NCBI GenBank assembly: GCA_963777735.1
Contig: CAVZRQ010000008.1
Coordinates: forward strand, 1,116,001-1,180,000
DNA length: 64,000 bases
From: ZC4RG30 sp963777735
Lineage (GTDB): Bacteria; Pseudomonadota; Gammaproteobacteria; Steroidobacterales; Steroidobacteraceae
Reading direction: 5' to 3'
Shown: one piece after another, positions 8,427 to 17,636 of the stretch
Numbering within the stretch: position 1 is the first letter of the stretch
Layout of the letters: each line of letters opens with the position of its first letter
Notes under the pieces: generated by a model
The model's database searches: none
Told to the model about the DNA's origin: nothing
What the model saw: the letters and a program-made list of their open reading frames with translations, nothing else
Made by a program: the position numbers and the translations under genes

Positions 8427-9878
8427 TCAGACTTTCGGGCGCCTCGGGTTCGGCTTGCCCGCCGCCACCTTCCTGCGTGGCTGGCGCTGCGCGGCATTCT
8501 TCATGCCGACCTTCTTCTTCACGATGAGCTTGCGCTTCGCCGCCTCGCGCTGCTCGCGATTGCCGTAGGGATTGGCATCGGTGCGCAGTTCCAGCGCCAC
8601 CGGGCAGGCGTAGAGATCGAAGGCCTCGCGGAACACATTCGACAGGTACCGCTTGTACGACTCTGGCGTCTGCTGCGTCTGGTTGCCGTGGATCACGATG
8701 CGCGGCGGATTGCGACCACCCTGGTGGGCGTAGCGCAGCTTGATGCGGCGGCCGCGGACCAGCGGCGGCTGATGCGCCTCGAGTGCTTTCTCGAGCACGC
8801 GCGAGAGCTGCCCGGTGGACATGTCGCGCATCGAAGCGTCGTAGGCACGGATGGCGGCAGAGGCCAGCTCGCCCACGCCGGTGCCATGCCGCGCGGAGAT
8901 GAAGTGCTGTGGTGCAAACGGCACGAAATCCAGCCGCAGTGCGAGACCATTGCGCACCTGGTCGCGCTGGTCCATCGGAATGCCATCCCATTTGTTGATG
9001 GCGAGCAGCAGCGCACGACCGCGCTGCAGGGCAAGGCCCAGCACCGAGGCATCCTGCTCGGCGATGCCTTCATGGGCATCGAGCACCATCACCACCACGT
9101 GCGCGGCTTCGATGGCCTGCAGGGTGCGCGCGACGCTGGCGCGCTCGACGGCATCTTCGACCTTCGCCTGCGACGCACGCCGGCGGTGTCGATCAAGCGT
9201 GAACTTGCGGCCGTCGCGCTCGAAGGGCACGAAGATGCTGTCGCGCGTGGTGCCGGGCGTATCGGTGGCGATCACGCGCTCTTCGCCCACCAGCCGATTG
9301 ATCAGCGTGGACTTGCCCACATTGGGACGGCCAATCACCGCGATGCGGATGGAATCGTCGTTGCCCGCGACTTCGTCGGGCATGGCTTCGAGGCCCGCCA
9401 GCGCCTGGCGCAGCAGCTCCACGCATCCCTGACCGTTCAGGGCCGCAATCGGCTGCGGCACTCCCAGGCCAAGACGATGGAACTCGGCCGAGATCACGCC
9501 CGCATCCCTGCCTTCGGCCTTGTTCACGGCCAGCATCACATGCTTGCCGGAGCGCAGCAGCAGGCGCGCGACTTCGCGGTCGTCGTTGGTCAGTCCGGCA
9601 CGACCGTCGACCACCTGGATCAGCCGGTCGGCTTCGGCGATGGCGCGCTCGGTCTGGATGCGCATCTGCGTTTCGACGGTGTTCTTCGGGCTGGCGACAA
9701 CGCCACCGGTGTCGACCACTACGCAGGGCACGCCATCCGCACGACTGAAGCCATACTGGCGATCACGCGTGACACCAGGCACGTCGGCGACGATGGCGTC
9801 GCGCGTGCCGGTGAGGGAATTGAACAGGGTCGACTTGCCCACATTGGGCCGACCCACCAGGGCTACGATCGGCAGCAT
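8427..9878 (-). CDS. der: Ribosome-biogenesis GTPase Der (locally garbled by paired indels)
   Basis: Der (EngA) is an essential tandem-GTPase that acts in 50S assembly. The 483-residue frame shows both P-loops (GRPNVGKST twice), the first DTGG, NKxD motifs (VNKAEG, INKWDG) and the KH-like C-terminal domain with a basic tail. In the second G domain the expected Switch II motif IDTAGVRR is absent from the frame, which reads DRHRRRASQ. The motif is present in the adjacent frame, so one extra base near 9196 and one missing base near 9168 cancel each other. It is downstream of bamB (34 bp). Confidence 0.95.
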   Translation of the reverse strand: MLPIVALVGRPNVGKSTLFNSLTGTRDAIVADVPGVTRDRQYGFSRADGVPCVVVDTGGVVASPKNTVETQMRIQTERAIAEADRLIQVVDGRAGLTNDDREVARLLLRSGKHVMLAVNKAEGRDAGVISAEFHRLGLGVPQPIAALNGQGCVELLRQALAGLEAMPDEVAGNDDSIRIAVIGRPNVGKSTLINRLVGEERVIATDTPGTTRDSIFVPFERDGRKFTLDRHRRRASQAKVEDAVERASVARTLQAIEAAHVVVMVLDAHEGIAEQDASVLGLALQRGRALLLAINKWDGIPMDQRDQVRNGLALRLDFVPFAPQHFISARHGTGVGELASAAIRAYDASMRDMSTGQLSRVLEKALEAHQPPLVRGRRIKLRYAHQGGRNPPRIVIHGNQTQQTPESYKRYLSNVFREAFDLYACPVALELRTDANPYGNREQREAAKRKLIVKKKVGMKNAAQRQPRRKVAAGKPNPRRPKV

Positions 9879-9912
9879 GGGCAGTTGTTATCCGTTATCC
9901 AGGCGTTGAGCT

Positions 9913-11082
9913 TCAGCTCTTGGGTGCGGCCGACGTAGCCCGCAGGGCCACGATCTTGCCGTCGTCGTCCATGATCACCAGCAGATCACCGATGACCAGC
10001 GGCGGGGCGGAGACACGCTCGCCCAGCGGATGAGCACGTGCCGCCAGCTCACCATTGGCTGGATTGAAGAAATGCACATAGCCGTCGTAATCCGCCACGG
10101 CCACCAGCGAGCCGACTACCTCGGGAGGTGACAGGCGGCGACGGGCCAGCACTTCCTGCTTCCACATCTCGACGCCGGTGCGACGGCCGATCTTCAGCAG
10201 CGCGCCATCGGAAGTGGAGACATACAGTGCGTCTTCATCCGTAGCCAGACCACTGTAGCTGGAGGCATCACGCGACCACAGCACCTGACCAGTCTCGCGA
10301 TCCAGACGCGCGACCTTGCCATGAAACGTGACGGCGTAGATGTCGCTATCGACGGCTTTGATCGCGGAATCGATGTCGTTCAGGCGATCGATTTCCGAGC
10401 GGCCCGAAGGCGGTGCGACGCTCACGTCCCACACCGGGCCGCCATCAGCCAGCGTCAGTGCCAGCACGCGGCCGGTGTCGAAACCACTCATCGCCATATC
10501 ACCGACGATGAGCGGATTGGCGGTGCCGCGCAGCGAGAGCCTCGGCACCTGCTGCTCCGCACTCCAGATCTCGGTGCCGTCCGAGGCACGCAGGGCGACC
10601 ATGCGGCCATCCACTGCGCGCACCAGCACCACGCCCTTGCCGATCGCTGGCGCCGCCAGGATCTCGCTGTTGATGCGCGTCTTCCACTTCTGCTGACCGG
10701 TAGCGGCATCCAGCGCGACGATGTCGCCATGGCTGGCACCCGCCACCACGAGGCCATCGCCGGCGCCAGGACCACCGGTGAGTTTCAATTTTGTATTCGA
10801 CTGCCAGAGCTTCTTGCCGCTGGCCGCATCGAAAGCCATCACCTCGCCGCCGTAGCCGGCTGCAAAGACGGCCTTGCCGTCAGTGGCAATGGAAAGGCCC
10901 AGACGCAGTTTCGGCTTCGCGCCGCCGACGCTGGCGCTCCAGACCTGCTGCACCTTCGCCGTGCTGACGAATTCGGTGAGCTCGGCTGGTTTCTCGCTGG
11001 CCTTCTTGCTGGCACAGGCCACCAGCAGGAACAGGGCAGCGAGCGTTGCTGTCGTGCGCAGACGCGAACCGGATTGGATCAT
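9913..11082 (-). CDS. bamB: Outer membrane assembly lipoprotein BamB
   Basis: A 389-residue lipoprotein: basic N-terminus, hydrophobic segment and lipobox LLVAC, followed by an eight-bladed PQQ-like beta propeller seen as repeated G-x-V-A-LDAxTG-x-x-W motifs (e.g. GDIVALDAATGQQKW, GKVARLDRETGQVLW). BamB is a periplasmic partner of BamA in beta-barrel insertion. The start overlaps the yfgM stop by 4 bp. Location between yfgM and der matches the conserved gammaproteobacterial order. Confidence 0.96.
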   Translation of the reverse strand: MIQSGSRLRTTATLAALFLLVACASKKASEKPAELTEFVSTAKVQQVWSASVGGAKPKLRLGLSIATDGKAVFAAGYGGEVMAFDAASGKKLWQSNTKLKLTGGPGAGDGLVVAGASHGDIVALDAATGQQKWKTRINSEILAAPAIGKGVVLVRAVDGRMVALRASDGTEIWSAEQQVPRLSLRGTANPLIVGDMAMSGFDTGRVLALTLADGGPVWDVSVAPPSGRSEIDRLNDIDSAIKAVDSDIYAVTFHGKVARLDRETGQVLWSRDASSYSGLATDEDALYVSTSDGALLKIGRRTGVEMWKQEVLARRRLSPPEVVGSLVAVADYDGYVHFFNPANGELAARAHPLGERVSAPPLVIGDLLVIMDDDGKIVALRATSAAPKS

Positions 11083-11727
11083 TGTGTCGCCGCCTTCAAA
11101 TCGCTGATTTTCAGATCGAGGAGCTCACCGACGCCTTCGGCGCCCGTCTGGTTTTCCGTCAACAGCTTGCGCGAGTCTTCGTAAGCCTGCAGTGCTGCTG
11201 CACGATCACCCTTTGCCAGCTGCACATCGCCGCGCACTTCCAGATAGGCGGACTGGTGTTCGCCCATGTCGGCCGTACCGAGGGTGGCCAGCGCCTTGTC
11301 GTACTGCCCCTGGGCGGCCTGCACCCGCGCCAGTCGCAGCCGCGCAATGGGTCGCAGCTTTTCGTCACCAGCACTGGTGGCCACGCGCTCGAGATGCGTT
11401 GCCGCCTTGTCGAGCTCGTTCATGGCCACGTACACACGCGCAGCAGCGAGATCTGCCGCCGATACATAGGCCGAACCGGGGTGACTGCGTGCGCAGTGTT
11501 TCGATCCCGGCAATTGCGGCGTCGATCTTGTTGGCATCGAAGTCCGTGAGGACCTGGTCGTACATCACGCTGGCGGCCAGCGCCTTTTCGTCTGCCCGGC
11601 CCTGCCACCATTTCCAGCCGAACCAGGCCAGCAGCAGCACGGCCACCATGCCGAGCACCTGCAGTCCGTTGTTCCGCACCCAGCGCTTGAGCGCTTCCCA
11701 CTGTTCATCTTCCGAAAGCAGATCCAC
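11079..11727 (-). CDS. yfgM: YfgM family periplasmic chaperone-like protein (one frame break)
   Basis: About 215 residues when the break is repaired. The N-terminus SEDEQWEALKRWVRNNG is followed by one transmembrane helix and a periplasmic TPR-like domain (QYDKALATL, AALQAYEDSRKLL). YfgM is an inner-membrane protein linked to the SecYEG translocon and periplasmic chaperones. The GTG start at 11727 has AAGGGG 8 bases upstream, located in the 3' end of hisS. The frame breaks near 11483, between GIETLRTQ and HPGSAYVSAADL; a single extra base explains it. Confidence 0.88.
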
Positions 11728-11732
11728 TGTCG

Positions 11733-13024
11733 CTACCCCTTCATCGTGTTCAGTATGGCCGGAATGCGGGCCGGGAGTTCCGCGAGGGTACACTCTGCCT
11801 GCTCCGCGGCCTCCAGCCGCAACGTCTTGAGCGCGGCCGCACCACGCTCCAGCTCATTTTCACCCAGGATCAGCGCCAGCCGGGCGCCACTGCGGTCGGC
11901 ACGGCGGAACTGCGCCTTGAAATTGCCGCCGCCCTGGTTCATCTCGAATGCCACGCCAGGCAGTTCGTCGCGCAGTTTCTCGACCAGCGCGAGGCCGGCA
12001 CGGATGGCCCGCTCGCCGCTGGCCACCACATAGACATCCGGCGCCTGCCTTGCGAAGGTCTGGCCGGTCTGCTGCAGCAATGCGACCACCCGCTCCACGC
12101 CCATCGCAAAACCGATGGCGGGGGTGTGCTCGCCGCCGAGCTGGGTGATCAGGCCGTCGTAGCGACCACCCGAGCAGATGGCGTTCTGCGAACCCAAGCG
12201 CGTCGGTGACCCATTCGAACACCGTGCGCGAGTAGTAATCGAGGCCGCGTACCAGCCGCGGATCGACGACGTAATCGATGCCCATCGCGGCAAGCGTGGC
12301 GCACAACGCGTCGAAATGCTCGCGCGATTCTGCATCCAGATATTCGGACAGCAGCGGCGCGCCGCTGACCACGGCCTGCATGGCGGGGTTCTTGGTGTCG
12401 AGGATGCGCAGCGGATTGCCGCCGAGGCGCCGCTGGCTGTCGGCATCGAGCGAAGCGGCGTGCTGCGTGAAATACTCCACCAGCTTCTCGCGATAGACGC
12501 GGCGCGACTCCGGTGTGCCCAGTGAATTGAGCTTCAGCTGCACGCGCTGGATGCCGAGGGTGCGCCACAGGCGCGCGGTCATCGCAATGAGCTCGATGTC
12601 GATATCCGGGCCAGCGAAGCCCAGCGCTTCCACATCGATCTGGTAGAACTGCCGGTAACGGCCCTGCTGCGGCCGCTCGTGCCGGAACATCGGTCCCGAT
12701 GGTCCACAGCTTCAGGCGCGCGCCGCGCAGCAGGCCATTGGTGATGGCAGCACGCGCAATGCCGGCGGTGGCCTCCGGCCGCAGCGTCAGGCTTTCGCCA
12801 TCGGCCTCGGTGAAGGTGAACATTTCCTTCTCGACGATATCGGTGAACTCGCCGATGGAACGCTTGAACAGCGTGGTCTGCTCGACCAGCGGCACGCGCA
12901 TTTCCTCGAAGCCATAGGCGGCGAACAGCTCGCGCGTGGTTCGTTCCAGGTGCTGCCAGGCGCCGATATCGGCGGGCAGCACATCGTTCATGCCGCGCAC
13001 TGCGGCCAGATTCGGCAAACTCAA
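11733..13024 (-). CDS. hisS: Histidyl-tRNA synthetase (two frame breaks)
   Basis: A class II aminoacyl-tRNA synthetase of about 429 residues after repair (E. coli 424). Motif 1 begins RGMNDVLPAD; TLRPEATAGIAR and RYRQFYQ are motif 2; YSRTVFEW, SGGRYDGL and GFAMGVERV are the histidine-binding and motif 3 regions; the anticodon-binding domain ends the protein. Breaks lie near 12694 (KLWTIG to MFRHERPQQGR) and 12193 (TDALG to SQNAICSGGRYDG); each is one extra base. The start is uncertain: TTG at 13024 overlaps the rodZ stop (TTGA) with AGGTGAAGG before it, while an in-frame ATG lies at 13048. Confidence 0.93.
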
Positions 13025-13408
13025 GATACCTTCACCTGCATGGCCCACCAGGCAACTGCGGCGAGCACCAGAATCAGTGCCAGCACCACCAGCTGCCAGC
13101 GAAGCTTGCCACTGCGACGCGGCAGCACGGGCAGATGCGGCACGTTGGTGAGATCAGGCGGCACGGAGGCCTCCTGCAGGGCGGCGTACTGCGCCTGCAA
13201 CGCGTCTTCCGGCGCGCCTACCAGCTCGGCATAGCGACGCAGGTGGCCGCGCACGAACACCGGCGCGCCCGAGTGCCGCGAAGCGTCCTGTGTCCAGCGC
13301 GTCGATGATCGCCACATCGACATGCAGGCGTTCAGCCGCCTGCGTCGAGCTCAGGCCCATGGCTTCGCGCGCGCGCAGCAGCTGCTCACCAATACCGGTT
13401 GGACTCAT
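13021..13408 (-). CDS. rodZ: Short RodZ-like HTH membrane protein (one frame break)
   Basis: About 128 residues after repair. An N-terminal helix-turn-helix (GEQLLRAREAMGLSSTQAAERLHV) as in RodZ is followed by FVRGHLRRYAELVG, a juxtamembrane basic region and one transmembrane helix (~103-122). It ends six residues after the helix, so the periplasmic beta domain of full RodZ (E. coli 337 aa) is missing. The frame breaks near 13268, between RFAALG and APVFVRGH, by one extra base. RodZ links MreB to the membrane; the cytoplasmic half alone keeps much of the function in E. coli. It overlaps hisS. Confidence 0.78.
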
Positions 13409-13411
13409 TGC

Positions 13412-14185
13412 TTACCTTGCACCATCAAGCAGCTGCGGCAGCAGCGAAGCCTGCGGCGAGCCGGCGAAATCCCGGCGCAGCAGGCGCGCATAGTTTTCGG
13501 CTGCGGAGCGATCGCCCTTGGCCAGGGCAGCGCGCACGCCGACCAGCAGCACATCCGGTGACTTGCGGCCGAGTCCGAGGAAATTGTCGATCGTGGTCAC
13601 GGCATCTGCCGGCTTGCCGAGGCTGACCTGCAGGTCGCTGAGTTCGATGACCGCCGTGGTGAACGTGGGCAACAACCCCAATGCGCGCTGCAGGTACTTC
13701 TCCGCATCGGCATTGCGCTTGTCGGCGCGCAGGCAGACACCGGCATTGGCGGCCGCGGCCCAGGGCGTGCGATACAGCCGGTTGCTGATCACCGCATCGA
13801 ACAGCGGCAGGGCCTCGTCCACCTTCTGTGCCTTGCACAGGAACACCGCATAGGTGTTGGTGACATCCACGTTGTCCGGTGAGAGGCGCAATGCCGCCTT
13901 GTAGTGGCGCTCGGCATCTTCGGGCAGGTTGAGCTGCTCCGACAGCGACGCCATCGCCCAATGCACCTTGAAGTTGTTCGGATCCTGTTTCTCGGCGCGT
14001 TCGAGCTTGTCCTTGGCCGCCTGCAGCTGCCCCTGCTGCATGTAGGCCACGCCGAGCTCCACGTTCGCCGTCGCGGCATCCTTGTTGTTGACCTGCCGGC
14101 CATCGCCGCGCGTGGTGACGCAGGCCGTGAACAACAGGCTGGAAAGCACTGCCAGCAGCAGCGTGCTGCGCAGCCGCGGGCTCAT
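13412..14185 (-). CDS. pilF: Type IV pilus biogenesis lipoprotein PilF/PilW
   Basis: A 257-residue lipoprotein with signal and lipobox LLFTAC followed by six or so TPR units (ANVELGVAYMQQGQLQAAKDKLERA, DAERHYKAALRLSPDN, EALPLFDAVI). PilF is the pilotin that assembles the PilQ secretin in the outer membrane. The ATG at 14185 overlaps the rlmN stop as ATGA. Position between rlmN and rodZ is typical of Pseudomonas and Xanthomonadales relatives. No other pilus genes are in the window. Confidence 0.9.
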   Translation of the reverse strand: MSPRLRSTLLLAVLSSLLFTACVTTRGDGRQVNNKDAATANVELGVAYMQQGQLQAAKDKLERAEKQDPNNFKVHWAMASLSEQLNLPEDAERHYKAALRLSPDNVDVTNTYAVFLCKAQKVDEALPLFDAVISNRLYRTPWAAAANAGVCLRADKRNADAEKYLQRALGLLPTFTTAVIELSDLQVSLGKPADAVTTIDNFLGLGRKSPDVLLVGVRAALAKGDRSAAENYARLLRRDFAGSPQASLLPQLLDGAR

Positions 14186-15289
14186 GCGTTCACCACTGGA
14201 ATGGCGATGCGCTTGTTGCCCATGCGGGAAGTGACGCGGTCGATCACCTTGCCCGCCAGCTGGCCGCAGGCTGCATCGATATCGTCGCCACGGGTTCTTT
14301 CTGATTGTTGCCATGACACCACCCTTCAGCACCTGATCGAGGAAGGCCAGAATGGCCGCGGGACTGGAGCGCCGGTACTTCGTGCCCGGAAAAGGATTGA
14401 ATGGAATCAGGTTGACCTTGGCCGGGTGCCCCTTGAGCAGCCGCGCCAGTGCCCGCGCCTGCGCGGGAGAATCGTTCACGCCTTCGAGCATCACGTATTC
14501 GAACGTGACGCTGCGGCCGTTCTGTTCATCGATGTAGTGCCAGCAGGCTTCGAGCAGCTCGGCGATGTTGTGCCGCCGGTTGATGGGCACCAGCTCGTTG
14601 CGCAGTTCATCGTCGGGCGCATGCAGCGAGACAGCCAGCGCCACGTTGCTTTCTTCGGCCAGCTTGTACATCTGCGGCACGAGGCCGCTGGTGGACAGCG
14701 TGAGCCGTCGACGCGAGAAATCGAAACCGAGGTCGTCGAGCAGGATGCGCATGCCCGGCACGACATTGCGGAAATTGGCGAGCGGCTCGCCCATGCCCAT
14801 CAGCACGACATTGCTGATGAGGCGATCGTCCCCAGCCTGGAAACCCAGCTCTTTCTGCGCCAGGAACACCTGGCCCACGATCTCGGCAGCGGTGAGATTG
14901 CGGTTGAAGCCCTGCTGCGCGGTGGAGCAGAAACTGCAGTCCATGGCACAGCCCACCTGCGAGGAAATGCACAGCGTGGCGCGATCCCCATCGGGGATGT
15001 AGACCATCTCGAAGCCCTGCATGTTGTCGGCTTCGAGCATCCACTTCACGGTGCCATCGGCGGCATCCTGCCGCGTGATGACGGTGGGCAGGCGGATCTC
15101 GGCCTCCTGCTTCAGCTGCGCGCGGTAATCCTTCGCGAGATCGGTCATCGCGTCGAAATCGGTTTCGCCGCGCTTGTACATCCACTGGAACAACTGACGC
15201 GCGCGGAAAGGCTTGCCGCCCCGCTCGACGCACCAGGCTTCGAGTTCGGGACGGGTCATGCCCAGCAGATTGACGCGCGCGTCAGACAT
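14182..15289 (-). CDS. rlmN: Dual-specificity RNA methyltransferase RlmN (one frame break)
   Basis: A radical-SAM enzyme of about 368 residues after repair that methylates C2 of A2503 in 23S rRNA and A37 of tRNAs. The cluster motif C-x3-C-x2-C is in GCAMDCSFCST; GMGEPLANF and LIPFNPFPG are family blocks. The frame breaks near 14297: after ATIRK the true tail (TRGDDIDAACGQLAG, ending IPVVNA) is one base out of phase. Uncorrected, the frame runs on into pilF and mimics a fusion. The catalytic Cys of the C-terminal tail lies in AACGQ. Confidence 0.95.
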
Positions 15290-15309
15290 GTTGCTTGTGT
15301 CCGCAGCCC

Positions 15310-15736
15310 TTAGCGGCTGTGGATTTCAGTCTGCGCGAAGAAGTACGCGATCTCGATGGCGGCGTTCTCCACCGAATCGGAACCGTGCACGGTGTTCGCT
15401 TCGATGCTCTCGGCGAGGTCGGCGCGGATCGTGCCCTTGTCGGCCTTCTTCGGATCGGTGGCGCCCATGATCTCGCGGTTCTTCAGCACCGCGTTCTCGC
15501 CTTCCAGAACCTGCAGCACCACGGGGCCGGAGATCATGTAGGTGACGAGGTCGTTGAAGAACGGCCGCGCCTTGTGCACGGCATAGAAGCCTTCAGCCTG
15601 GGCCCGGGAGAGCTGCGTGAGCTTGCGAAGCGACGACCTTGAGGCCGGCGGCTTCGAAACGGGTGTAGACCTGACCAATGAGGTTGCGGGCAACGCCATC
15701 GGGCTTGACGATCGAAAAGGTGCGCTCTAGCGCCAT
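15310..15736 (-). CDS. ndk: Nucleoside diphosphate kinase (one frame break)
   Basis: About 141 residues after repair. It transfers phosphate between nucleoside di- and triphosphates. The N-terminus from ATG 15736 reads ALERTFSIVKPDGV, the middle ARPFFNDLV and SGPVVLQVLEGENAV, and the active-site His is in NTVHGSDS. The frame breaks near 15625, between LKVVAS and KLTQLSRAQA, by one extra base. It precedes rlmN by 20 bp, matching the conserved order. Confidence 0.96.
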
Positions 15737-15798
15737 GACAGGGGACTCCGGCTTTGGAAAAAGAGCCGGATTTTACATGCATTTCAAAGGCTTTTGGG

Positions 15799-16122
15799 TC
15801 AGACGCTGAAGCTTTCTCCGCAGCCGCACTCGCCCTTGATATTGGGGTTCTGGAACCGGAAGGCCTCGTTCAGCCCCTGTTTGACGAAATCGACCGTGGT
15901 GCCATCGATCAGCTGCAGGCTCTCAGGGTCGACGAACACCTTGACCCCGTGCTCCTCGAACACCACGTCCTGGGGCTGGGCCTGGTCGGCGTAGTTGATG
16001 ACATAGGCAAACCCGGAGCAGCCGGTCTTGCGCACGCCGAGCTTGAGGCCCAGGCCATGGCCACGGCTGGCGATGAACTTCTGGATGCGGTCGGCGGCGG
16101 CGGGAGTCAGCGAAATGGCCAT
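15799..16122 (-). CDS. iscA: Iron-sulfur cluster assembly protein IscA
   Basis: A 107-residue A-type carrier. The start at 16122 gives MAISLTPAAADRIQKFI; the three conserved cysteines appear in GCSGFAY and GECGCGESF near the C-terminus. Identity is closer to IscA (KLGVRKTGCSG, VFVDPESLQLIDGT, EAFRFQNPN) than to ErpA or SufA. It follows iscS after 10 bp. No iscU, iscR, hscA, hscB or fdx gene accompanies it here. Confidence 0.93.
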   Translation of the reverse strand: MAISLTPAAADRIQKFIASRGHGLGLKLGVRKTGCSGFAYVINYADQAQPQDVVFEEHGVKVFVDPESLQLIDGTTVDFVKQGLNEAFRFQNPNIKGECGCGESFSV

Positions 16123-16132
16123 GGGTTTGGGG

Positions 16133-17636
16133 TCAGGTCCTCGTGAGGGGTGCCCGGCAAAGTGCCGTGAGCGCATCTTCGATAATGAGCATTTGTCCGA
16201 GTTTTTCAACTGGTGCGGCAATCGCGACACGCCATTGTTCTGGCGTTCCCGGCGCGAGGGAGGCAAGGGGCTGTCCCCGTATCCGGGCCAGCACATGCCT
16301 GCAGGCGGCAGTGGTGTGCGGACAGCCATAAACCTGTAACCGGGCGTCTGCCACCAGCCCGGCTTCGACCCGCGCGGCAAATCGCACCCAGGTGCCCAGC
16401 CGCTCGGCGCCGGCTTCGCCAAGCGCGATATCGCCCTGCGCCCAACCCTGCGTCGGGAGTGGCCGCGCGGGCGACATCGACCAAAGTTCCGAGTGCATCC
16501 GCTGCACCGCAGCGATGGCAGCATCCACCTCTACGGGGGTGCTGGCCCATCCCAGGCTGAAGCGCAGTGAGCTCTGCGCCTGGGCGGTATCGCGACCCAG
16601 GGCGCGCAGGACATAGGAGGGTTCGCCACTGCGCGAATTGCAGGCCGAGCCGGTGGACAGGGTGAGCCCGGCCAGGCCGGTGAACAGGCTCTCCCCTTCC
16701 ACGCCGGCAAAGGTGACATTGAGGATGCCGGGCGCGCGTGCCCCGGGATGGCCATTCAGCATGGCGCCGGGCAGCAAGCGCAGCGCGGACCAGAGCCGAT
16801 CGCGCAGATTCGTGAGGCGCGCGGCCTCGGTCGCGCGATGTTGTGCGGCCAGCTCACAGGCTAGGCCAAAACCCACGATCTGATGCGTGGCCAGGGTGCC
16901 TGCGCGCAGACCTCGTTCGTGCCCACCACCCAGCATCTGCGCCTGGATGCGGCCGCGGTGTGCGGGCGACACGTACAGGGCGCCGATGCCCTGCGGACCA
17001 CCGAGCTTGTGCGCAGTGAAGGACAGCAGCGCGATGCCGGCCACATCGATGGGCAGTTTGCCCGCGCTCTGCGAAGCATCGATGTGCAGCGGAACTTCAT
17101 GGGCGGCGCAGACACTGCGAATGGCGGCGAGATCCTGCGCCACGCCGGTCTCGTTGTTCACATGCAGCAGCGACACGAGGCAGGTTGCCGGCCGGATCGC
17201 CGCTTCGAGTGCGGCCACTTCGAGCAGGCCCGTGGCGTCCGGCTTGAGGATGGTGACTGCCACACCCTGCGATTCCAGCGCGCGCACGGTTTCCAGCACC
17301 GACTTGTGCTCGGTGGCGAGCGTGATTACATGCGGCTTCGCGCCCCGCGCAAGTGCCGCCTGCGCCGTTCCGGTGATGGCGAGGTTGTTCGATTCGGTGG
17401 CGCCGGAGGTGAACACGATATCGGCGGCATCGGCGTTCACCAGCGCGGCTACCTGCGCTCGCGCGACTTCCACCAGTGATTGCGCGGCCTGCCCGGCCCG
17501 GTGATTTGCGGCGGCATTGCCCGGCGGCATGGCCAGCACCTCGGCCATCCGCTGCGCAACGCTGGGGAACAACCGGCGCGGTGGCCGCATAGTCGAGATA
17601 GACCGCTGCGGACGATGCGGATTGCTCAGTGCTCAT
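16133..17636 (-). CDS. iscS: Cysteine desulfurase with degenerate IscU-like C-terminal domain (one frame break)
   Basis: About 500 residues after repair, roughly 100 longer than IscS. The PLP enzyme part shows YLDYAATAP, TSGATESNNLAI, HVNNETG, the PLP lysine in SFTAHKLGGPQG and the catalytic Cys loop TGSACNSRSGEPSYVL. The last ~95 residues resemble the IscU scaffold (ARLQVYGCPHTTAACRHV, IEDALTAL). Only the middle scaffold Cys is kept: the first Cys-Gly-Asp site is missing and the KIHCS site reads KLGQM, so cluster building is unlikely. The frame breaks at a CCCC run (17564-17567). The start overlaps the trmJ stop by 11 bp. Confidence 0.9.

Noticed and set aside
14290..14300. Programmed ribosomal frameshifting as the cause of the breaks
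   Set aside because: The break sites share no slippery heptamer or downstream structure and fall in many unrelated genes that are not known to be frameshifted.
13412..15289. A single frame that would fuse RlmN to the PilF lipoprotein
   Set aside because: The RlmN tail is present one base out of phase and ends in an ATGA overlap with a normal PilF start and signal peptide, so the fusion is a product of one extra base near 14297.
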